A stretch of 19,494 nt of DNA from Bacteroidales bacterium (GTDB lineage: Bacteria > Bacteroidota > Bacteroidia > Bacteroidales > UBA3663): NCBI GenBank assembly GCA_004557315.1, contig SFEH01000075.1, forward strand, positions 1 to 19,494. The letters are read 5' to 3'. The notes below the pieces were generated by a model, which made no database searches, had not been told where the DNA came from, and saw nothing but the letters and a program-made list of their open reading frames with translations. Below, one piece after another: positions 13,789 through 19,494 of this stretch (positions are counted from its first letter, which is position 1; each line of letters starts with the position of its first letter). Position numbers and translations under genes: made by a program.

Positions 13789-15825
13789 ATGGCAAAAAAT
13801 AAAAATATCAAGCGTCAGGACTATGGTCTGTTCCGTGTGGCAACTGCCATTCCGACAGTCAAGGTCGCTGATGTCGAATATAACCTGAAGCAGCACATCC
13901 AGCTGCTTCGCGAGGCTCATTCAGAGGGTGTTCAGCTTCTGGTCTTCCCCGAGCTCTCGCTCACTGGCTACACCTGTGCCGACCTCTTCCACCACCGTCC
14001 GCTGCTCGATGCTACCGTCCAGGCCATCATGCATCTGGCAGAGGCTGCCCGCGGCATCGACATGGCTGTGATTGTGGGCGCTCCTCTCACCTACTGCAAC
14101 CGCCTGTATAACTGTGCGGTTCTACTTGGCGACGGACAAGTGATAGGCATAGTGCCGAAGATCTATCTGCCCAACTACAACGAGTTCTACGAGAGCCGAT
14201 GGTTTGCCCCTGGCACAGATATCAAGCCTGGGTCGCGCATCTCGCTCGGCGAACTTGGAGGCACGAGCTACAACAACATCAGCTTCGGTCCCAACTATCT
14301 CTTCGACTTCGAGGGTGTGACCGTGGGCATCGAGATTTGCGAAGACCTTTGGGTGCCTATGCCTCCTTCTTCGCGCATGGCTCTCGCTGGTGCCAACGTC
14401 ATCGTCAACCTCTCGTGCTCGGACGAGGTGCTTGGCAAGCACGCCTATCTGCGTCGCATGATCGAGGCGCAATCGGGCCGTCTTGTCTGTGCATACGTCT
14501 ATGCTTCGGCTGGATTCGGAGAGTCATCGACCGACCTTGTCTTTGCGGGCAAGGGCATGATTGCCGAAAATGGCAGCATCATTGCCGAAAGCGAACGCTT
14601 CAAGCTCGAACCATCGCTCAAGATTGCAGATGTCGATATCGAGAAGCTCATGGTGCTGCGTCGCACACAAACCACCTTCACACAGATGATACAGCAGCCT
14701 GACGAGACCACATTCTACAGCGAGTTCCGCCGTATCATGGAGCCAACGCAGAACGGTTATGCTACCATTGGTCTGACCAAGCTCACTACTCCCGACTTTG
14801 AGAAGAAGCTCTACCGCACCGTCGTGCCTACGCCATTCGTGCCTGCCGAGGGCGACGACATGGAGGCTCGTTGCAGCGAGATCTTCAATATCCAGGTACA
14901 AGGGCTCGTGACCCGACTCTCGCACATCAACTGCCGCACTGCCGTCATCGGCATCTCTGGCGGTCTCGACTCCACTCTGGCATTGCTCGTGACAGTTCGC
15001 GCATTCGACAAGCTCGGATGGGACCGCAAGCGCATCATCGGCATCACCATGCCTGGGTTCGGCACATCGGGACGCACCTACAACAACAGCATAGGACTGA
15101 TGGAGAGCCTCGGCATCACTTCGCAGGAGATCAGCATCAAGGATTCGGTCAACCAGCACTTCAAGGACCTCGATGTCGATTCGTCGGTTCATGACGTGAC
15201 CTACGAAAACTGTCAGGCACGCGAGCGCACACAGATACTCATGGATATGAGCAACAAGACAGGCGGCATCGTCATCGGCACAGGCGACCTTTCGGAGCTT
15301 GCCCTCGGCTGGTGTACCTACAATGGCGACCACATGTCGATGTATGCGGTCAATGTGAGCATCCCCAAGACCTTGGTCAAGTACCTCGTCAAGTGGGTGG
15401 CATTGAGCAGTGTCGATCAGCGTTCGAAGGAGATCCTGCTCGACATCTTCGACACTCCAATCAGTCCGGAGCTCATTCCTACCGACGAGCAAGGCAACAT
15501 CGCCCAGAAGACCGAAGACCTCGTGGGTCCATACGAACTGCACGACTTCTTCCTCTATCACTCATTCCGTTTCGGCGCTTCGCCCAGCAAGATCTTCTTC
15601 CTTGCACGCAAGGCATTCGACAGAGTATATGACAATGCCACCATCCTCAAGTGGCTCCGCACCTTCTTCCGCCGTTTCTTCCAGCAGCAGTTCAAGCGTT
15701 CTTGCCTGCCTGATGGACCAAAAGTCGGAACAGTCAGCATCTCCCCTCGTGGCGACTGGCGCATGCCTTCCGATGCCTGCGCATCGCTGTGGCTGAAAGA
15801 GTGCGATGAGATTAGTAGCAAATAA
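13789..15825 (+). CDS. nadE: Glutamine-dependent NAD+ synthetase
   Basis: A 678-residue two-domain enzyme making NAD+ from nicotinic acid adenine dinucleotide, ATP and glutamine. I start it at the ATG at 13789 (MAKNKNIKRQDYGLFRVA). The frame is open from 13732, but that stretch covers the promoter. The N-terminal nitrilase-like amidase domain has the Glu-Lys-Cys triad: FPELSLTGY, PKIYLPNYNEFYESRWF and GIEICEDLW. The C-terminal synthetase domain has the PP-loop GISGGLDSTLAL and GTGDLSELALGWCTYNGDHMS. The length matches the long glutamine-using class. It is divergent from galE and followed by a 263-bp repeat-filled gap. Confidence 0.97.
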   Translation: MAKNKNIKRQDYGLFRVATAIPTVKVADVEYNLKQHIQLLREAHSEGVQLLVFPELSLTGYTCADLFHHRPLLDATVQAIMHLAEAARGIDMAVIVGAPLTYCNRLYNCAVLLGDGQVIGIVPKIYLPNYNEFYESRWFAPGTDIKPGSRISLGELGGTSYNNISFGPNYLFDFEGVTVGIEICEDLWVPMPPSSRMALAGANVIVNLSCSDEVLGKHAYLRRMIEAQSGRLVCAYVYASAGFGESSTDLVFAGKGMIAENGSIIAESERFKLEPSLKIADVDIEKLMVLRRTQTTFTQMIQQPDETTFYSEFRRIMEPTQNGYATIGLTKLTTPDFEKKLYRTVVPTPFVPAEGDDMEARCSEIFNIQVQGLVTRLSHINCRTAVIGISGGLDSTLALLVTVRAFDKLGWDRKRIIGITMPGFGTSGRTYNNSIGLMESLGITSQEISIKDSVNQHFKDLDVDSSVHDVTYENCQARERTQILMDMSNKTGGIVIGTGDLSELALGWCTYNGDHMSMYAVNVSIPKTLVKYLVKWVALSSVDQRSKEILLDIFDTPISPELIPTDEQGNIAQKTEDLVGPYELHDFFLYHSFRFGASPSKIFFLARKAFDRVYDNATILKWLRTFFRRFFQQQFKRSCLPDGPKVGTVSISPRGDWRMPSDACASLWLKECDEISSK

Positions 15826-15837
15826 ACAGAAGATAAT

Positions 15838-16070
15838 TTGGGAAGATAAAGATCAAGAAGTTAAAGAAGTTAAAGAAGATAAAGGAGATAAAGGAGATAA
15901 AGACAAATGATTTTTGTCTAAGATAATATCTCTTCCATTATCTTCCCCAAAGGAATCGACAATGCTGCTATTGTCTTTATCTCCTTTATCTCCTTTAACT
16001 CCCCAACAAGAAACAGGCAGTGCAGCTATTGTCTTTATCTCCTTTATCTTCCTTATCTTCTTTAACTCCA
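15838..16070. repeat. Compound 9-bp-unit intergenic element (three main arms)
   Basis: Arm A (15838-15909, forward) runs from TTGGGAAGATAAAG through AGTTAAAGA and AGATAAAGG units to AGACAAATGA. It folds back through AGACAAA (15901-15907) / TTTGTCT (15913-15919), and a degraded partner ends at 15937-15950 (ATTATCTTCCCCAA). Arms B (15967-16006) and C (16025-16070) are both reversed, each beginning GCTATTGTCTTTATCTCC and ending in CTTTAACTCC. This block fills nearly the whole gap between nadE and the next gene. Confidence 0.85.
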
Positions 16071-16088
16071 TAATAAAAAAAACAAAAT

Positions 16089-17984
16089 ATGAACATTCAA
16101 GAATTCAAGGCCAACCTTTCTGCTGAAACAATCGAGGCGGTGAAGGCTGTGGCCGCAAAATCACAGGACATCACTACTGAAGACAAAGACATTTTCACAA
16201 ACTATATCAAACAGTCGAGCGAAGCTCTTGGCGAAGACCAGATAGCCGAACCTATCCGTTATATCGTGGCATCGATGGGCGGACTTCGCAGCGAAGACCT
16301 CCAGCACCTCATCGGCGAGGAGTTCAATGCCGAGGTGTTCGAGGAATGGAACAAGATGCTCGAAACCCCTGTCCTCACCTATCGCGATCTCCCTGGCGAC
16401 AATCATCTCTATGACGTGGCTCCTAAGATGCGCGAACTGTTACGAGAAGAGATGGGAGAGAGCAACTTCAAGAGCTGTGCGAGCGACATCGGTTACTATC
16501 TCTACCAGAATAAGCAGGCTGGCGACATCATTCGCGACACCCAGACCATGCACCTCCTCCTCGATGGAGGTGAGGCAGCTGCAGCAGCTGAATATATCAG
16601 CGAGGCTGCCGGCAATCAGCTGCGTATGGCTGTCAATGTTCTCGCCAACGGCATCAAGGATGCTCCTGACTATGTGAAGGCGACAATATGGGACATGACT
16701 CGCGCTGAAGGCGAGAAGGTCAACTCGGTCAAGATACTCATGCTCATGCTCAATGACTGTGTGGGAATAATCGGCGACCCAGAGTTGCAGAAGCCTTTCA
16801 TCCAGCGTCTGCACGACACCATACAGCAGATCATTGCTGCAGGCAACAATCAGATCACCATCTTGCTCGGTGTTGCCAAGCTCCGTATAGCACAGAATGC
16901 CCGCATCCGTCGTCAGGAGGAAGAGGCACAGAAGGCTTTCATCGATGCCATGAACTACCTCATGCCCCCTCTGCAGCAGGCCGATCCTGCAACAATCTCT
17001 ATGGAGCAGATCGACCAATACTGGCTCTGTCTGAAGATTTGTCAGGAGATGGCTCAACCAAAGGCAATGACCATCTTCTTCGAACAGATCATCAAGGTCG
17101 AGAAGGCTCAGAGTCAGGACGAGAACCGTTCGGAGGAAGAGAGAGGACGCATCGCCGAGGCTATCATCGGTCAGCACATCGACATGAGCAAGACCTTCTA
17201 TGCTATGCCAAAGCCAATGCAGGAGCAGTTTACCAACTACTCTGAACCAACCATCGCCCTCCTCAATGCTTTCGTGCAGACAGCCGACGTGAAGCACAAC
17301 GAGGACATCACCGACCCTAAGGATATGGCACAGATAGCAGGTTACTATCAGTCGCTCGGCGAACTGAACCTGCATCTTGAGCATTACGACGCAAGCTATG
17401 AGGCTCTGACCGAAGCACAGATCATTCAGATGCGTCAGGTGGCTGCATATCAGAAGAAGGATGGCGAGAATGCCATGTCGCCACAGCAGCTCCTTGCTCG
17501 TCTTGCCCTTTCGGCTACCAACCATATGATTGCAGCTCACTATCGTCGTCAGGGCAAGAGCCAGCACGATCTCGGCATCGTCTTGCGCAGCAACATGAAC
17601 CTTGCCGAAGACTGCTTCAAGTTCTATGGTCACGACGGACGTGTGATCCATTTCATCATCAATGCTGCACTCGAACTCGGAGAGTATCAGCACAACTCAC
17701 GCGGCTATCTTGCTGAATGCGGTACATACGAGAATGTGATTCGCCTCTTTCCTATGCTCAACAACATGCGTCTCGACCAGCAGCTCGCCATCGATGTCGC
17801 TATGATACATACCAAGTGTGGTGAGATCCAATCCGACCGATCAATCCGTCGCTACAAGGATGCTGCCCACAACCTCGAAGTTGCCTACAAGCTATGGAAG
17901 GCTCTTGCCGACAACACCAAGAACGAGCAGTTCCAAAAGAACGCTGAGGCTGTCCAGAATATGATCAACAATCTGAAGAAGTGA
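16089..17984 (+). CDS. Unknown 631-residue helical, probably cytoplasmic protein
   Basis: MNIQEFKANLSAETIEAVKA... There is no signal peptide and no membrane segment. It is rich in Ala, Gln, Glu and Met, almost entirely predicted helix, with repeated paired-helix patterns suggestive of a TPR-like solenoid, especially in the C-terminal half (AQIAGYYQSLGELNLHLEHY, ARLALSATNHMIAAHYRRQG, AHNLEVAYKLWKALADN). I see no catalytic motif and do not recognise a named family. It starts 18 bp after the repeat block and is followed, after 25 bp, by the P-type ATPase remnant, so the two may share a transcript. A scaffold or stress-related role would be a guess. Confidence 0.85.
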   Translation: MNIQEFKANLSAETIEAVKAVAAKSQDITTEDKDIFTNYIKQSSEALGEDQIAEPIRYIVASMGGLRSEDLQHLIGEEFNAEVFEEWNKMLETPVLTYRDLPGDNHLYDVAPKMRELLREEMGESNFKSCASDIGYYLYQNKQAGDIIRDTQTMHLLLDGGEAAAAAEYISEAAGNQLRMAVNVLANGIKDAPDYVKATIWDMTRAEGEKVNSVKILMLMLNDCVGIIGDPELQKPFIQRLHDTIQQIIAAGNNQITILLGVAKLRIAQNARIRRQEEEAQKAFIDAMNYLMPPLQQADPATISMEQIDQYWLCLKICQEMAQPKAMTIFFEQIIKVEKAQSQDENRSEEERGRIAEAIIGQHIDMSKTFYAMPKPMQEQFTNYSEPTIALLNAFVQTADVKHNEDITDPKDMAQIAGYYQSLGELNLHLEHYDASYEALTEAQIIQMRQVAAYQKKDGENAMSPQQLLARLALSATNHMIAAHYRRQGKSQHDLGIVLRSNMNLAEDCFKFYGHDGRVIHFIINAALELGEYQHNSRGYLAECGTYENVIRLFPMLNNMRLDQQLAIDVAMIHTKCGEIQSDRSIRRYKDAAHNLEVAYKLWKALADNTKNEQFQKNAEAVQNMINNLKK

Positions 17985-18009
17985 TTTGTTGATTATTGAT
18001 AGCTTATTA

Positions 18010-18993
18010 ATGACTGATAGAACAATGATTGACAACAGCAATATCGAGCATCACCACCATCACCATGCGGCATCGCATGGTGATCTTATCCGCATCATCA
18101 CGGCTTCTGTATTATACATCGCTGCCAATCTTGTTTCCGACATGATTGCCGACCCGATGAACAGGCTTGCACTCTACATCATAGTCTATCTCTTTGTGGG
18201 CATCGACGTGATATGGAATGCAATCAAAGGCATCGTTCATGGCGAATGGTTCGACGAGAACTTCCTCATGACGGTGGCAACGCTTGGAGTCTTTGCCCTT
18301 GCCATCTTTGAAGGCAACGATGACTACGGTGAAGCCATATCGGTAATTCTGTTCTTCCGCATCGGCGAATACTTCCAGGGTTATGCCAGCATGAAGAGCA
18401 AGAAGAAGATCGAGGCTCTTGGCATCGAGAAGTCCGGGAGCTCACGATCGACCTCACAGTCTGAAGCCTTCATCACGCGCTTTGCCAAGGTCTATACACC
18501 TTTCGTGTGCTGCGGTGCTCTCATCCTTGCCATCATTGCTCCATTGATCAACATGGCTATAGGCGGAGGCGATGCCGACTGGAACACGTGGATCTATCGT
18601 GCCTTGACCTTCCTTGTCATCAGCTGCCCGTGTGCATTGGTCATCAGCATCCCTATGACATTCTTCGCATCGATAATCAATGCGAGCAAGCACGGCATCC
18701 TTATCACCGACGGCTGCGGACTCGAACAGCTCAACAAGGGCACGTTCCCAAGTGGTGAGATAGTGTTTGCCGACAATAATCCCTCGAAACACAATATCGC
18801 CAAGAAGATTGCCCGCCGATGCATGAACATCGTATGGCAGAACATCTTTTTCGCAATAGGCGTAAAGATCATTGTTCTAATCTTAAGCGCTTTCGGCATC
18901 ACCAGCATGTGGCTTGCCATCTTTGCCGACACGGGCATCATGATACTGGCAGTGCTCAATGCCATGAGGGCGCTGTATATCAAGTCGAACTGA
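18010..18993 (+). pseudogene. Heavy-metal P1B-type ATPase remnant lacking actuator, phosphorylation and nucleotide-binding domains
   Basis: About 327 residues are open (ATG at 18010; another ATG at 18025), half the usual length. The N-terminus has a natural His6 run (EHHHHHHAASHGD), as in Zn/Cd/Co exporters. Membrane segments match ZntA/CadA-type pumps: IAANLVSDMI, VILFFRIGEYFQGYASMKSK, the metal-site helix ALTFLVISCPCALVISIP, and the C-terminal pair FFAIGVKIIVLILSAFGI and MWLAIFADTGIMILAVLNAMRAL. Between KKIEAL and SEAFITRFAKVYTPF the actuator domain (TGE) is missing. Between LEQLNK and EIVFADNNP the DKTGT phosphorylation site and nucleotide domain are missing. Fragments of the lost parts remain (ELTIDLT in another frame at 18438-18458; KGTF). 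It cannot pump by ATP hydrolysis. Mutational decay or misassembly is possible. Confidence 0.85.
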
Positions 18994-19037
18994 AAGACGA
19001 TTCTGCCTCGGAAGGCGTTGGATTATGACATTGAGAA

Positions 19038-19180
19038 ATATCGGAGTTTAAAAGGGCAAAATCATAAAAATATCGGAGTTTAAAAGGGTAAAAATTAAAA
19101 AATATCGGAATTTACAAGGGCAAAATCGTAAAAATATCGGAATTTACAACAGGAAATTTTGTAATTTATCGGAATTACCC
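19038..19180 (+). repeat. Five-copy 32-bp phased repeat upstream of AAA ATPase gene
   Basis: The ATATCGGA(G/A)TTTA core begins at 19038, 19070, 19102 and 19134, with a fifth variant TTATCGGAATTA at 19166: an exact 32-bp period. Between cores lies AAGGGCAAAATCRTAAAA, best kept in copies 1-3. The last copy runs into the promoter of the next gene. Confidence 0.9.
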
Positions 19181-19188
19181 TATCTTTG
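19158..19188 (+). promoter_or_regulatory. Consensus Bacteroidetes promoter of the AAA ATPase gene
   Basis: -33 TTTG (19158-19161), a 19-nt spacer, -7 TATCTTTG (19181-19188). The fifth repeat core (TTATCGGAATTA) lies inside the spacer, so a protein bound to the repeat would cover the promoter. Confidence 0.8.
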
Positions 19189-19209
19189 TGCACAATAAAT
19201 CAAATAGAT

Positions 19210-19494
19210 ATGGTAAGCGAAAGAATACTCTTGCAGGTTCTGGCAGAACAGAAGGAAGAAATATTGAACTACAGGACACAAGAATGGATCAGTCGAAAAG
19301 AAGAGAATCTATTTGAATTCGACAGTCCATTAGCCCAGATAGTCAGTGGTGTCAGAAGAAGTGGGAAATCCACACTCTGCCACAAGGTACTACAAGGGAA
19401 TAATGTGAGATATGCTTACGTCAATCTTGATGATGACCGTTTGGCGAACCTTCAGACAGAAGACCTCAACACAATCCTGACTTGCATTTACCAG
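19210..19494 (+). CDS. AAA-family ATPase (ATP-binding DUF4143-type), N-terminus only
   Basis: 95 codons run from the ATG at 19210 to the window edge. It starts MVSERILLQVLAEQKEEILN. The Walker A motif is IVSGVRRSGKSTLCHK, with strand-forming VRYAYVNLDDDRL after it, a pattern typical of the AAA_14/DUF4143 ATPases that are abundant and variable in Bacteroidetes. The function of these proteins is not settled. The Walker B motif and the C-terminal DUF4143 part lie beyond the window. It has its own strong promoter overlapped by a 32-bp repeat array. Confidence 0.85.
   Translation, partial: MVSERILLQVLAEQKEEILNYRTQEWISRKEENLFEFDSPLAQIVSGVRRSGKSTLCHKVLQGNNVRYAYVNLDDDRLANLQTEDLNTILTCIYQ

Noticed and set aside
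14524..15561. 345-codon open frame on the strand opposite nadE
   Set aside because: It lies wholly antisense to a clear NAD synthetase with all catalytic motifs; its translation resembles no family and is a product of GC-biased third positions.
15853..16071. 72-codon minus-strand frame in the nadE downstream gap
   Set aside because: It consists of translated repeat units (KGDKGDKDN, LSPLSPLSSLTSLTS); no start signal and no family.
16440..17693. 417-codon open frame opposite the 631-residue protein gene
   Set aside because: It is antisense to a longer frame that has a sensible start and composition. The antisense product is Leu/Val/His/Cys-rich with no credible start context.
19038..19180. 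CRISPR array
   Set aside because: The 32-bp period is continuous repeat without unique spacers, copies degrade towards a promoter, and no cas gene is nearby.

Overview
The window looks like chromosomal DNA of a Bacteroidales bacterium, most likely Prevotella-like. The evidence is a fimbrillin/DUF5119/DUF3575 pilus cluster, a type IX secretion plug-type protein, an IspG of the Bacteroidetes/plant lineage with an A*-like segment, and several promoters with the Bacteroidetes -7 box TAnnTTTG. No rRNA, tRNA or CRISPR array was seen, and there is no clear insertion sequence.

Layout. Positions 1-3825 (minus strand) hold a fimbrial operon: a DUF3575/OmpA-like protein, a DUF5119 lipoprotein and a fimbrillin that runs off the left edge. 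A perfect Bacteroidetes-type promoter lies in front of it. Next comes a response regulator with a degenerate GGDEF and an intact EAL domain (minus), divergent from luxS (plus). A small winged-helix gene (minus) follows. A long same-strand series then reads leftward: galE, T9SS plug-like protein, rpoN (broken), a PAP2-like membrane protein, purE, ispG. Divergent from galE on the plus strand are nadE, a 631-residue helical protein of unknown function, and a metal P-type ATPase that has lost its catalytic cytoplasmic domains. The right edge holds the start of an AAA ATPase gene behind a five-copy, 32-bp-periodic repeat.

Two themes go beyond ordinary housekeeping content. First, the intergenic gaps carry a family of purine-rich elements built from 9-bp units (AGATAAAGR / AGTTAAAGA) with recurring ends (TTGGGRAG at the start, AAGACAATAGC at the finish), often paired head-to-head as long palindromes. 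A relative built from 8-bp units (GGTGTGAA / GATGTTAA) plus a 12-bp tandem array sits between purE and the PAP2 gene. Second, rpoN and the P-type ATPase show the same kind of damage: internal deletions with short homologous islands left between them. ispG has an unusually short middle region. Either the lineage is losing these functions by deletion, or the assembly is at fault; read mapping would decide.

Functionally, the left part joins surface adhesion (pili), a possible c-di-GMP phosphodiesterase and AI-2/methyl-cycle chemistry (LuxS). The centre and right join envelope or secretion (GalE, plug protein, PAP2), purine, isoprenoid and NAD biosynthesis, and a metal transporter remnant.
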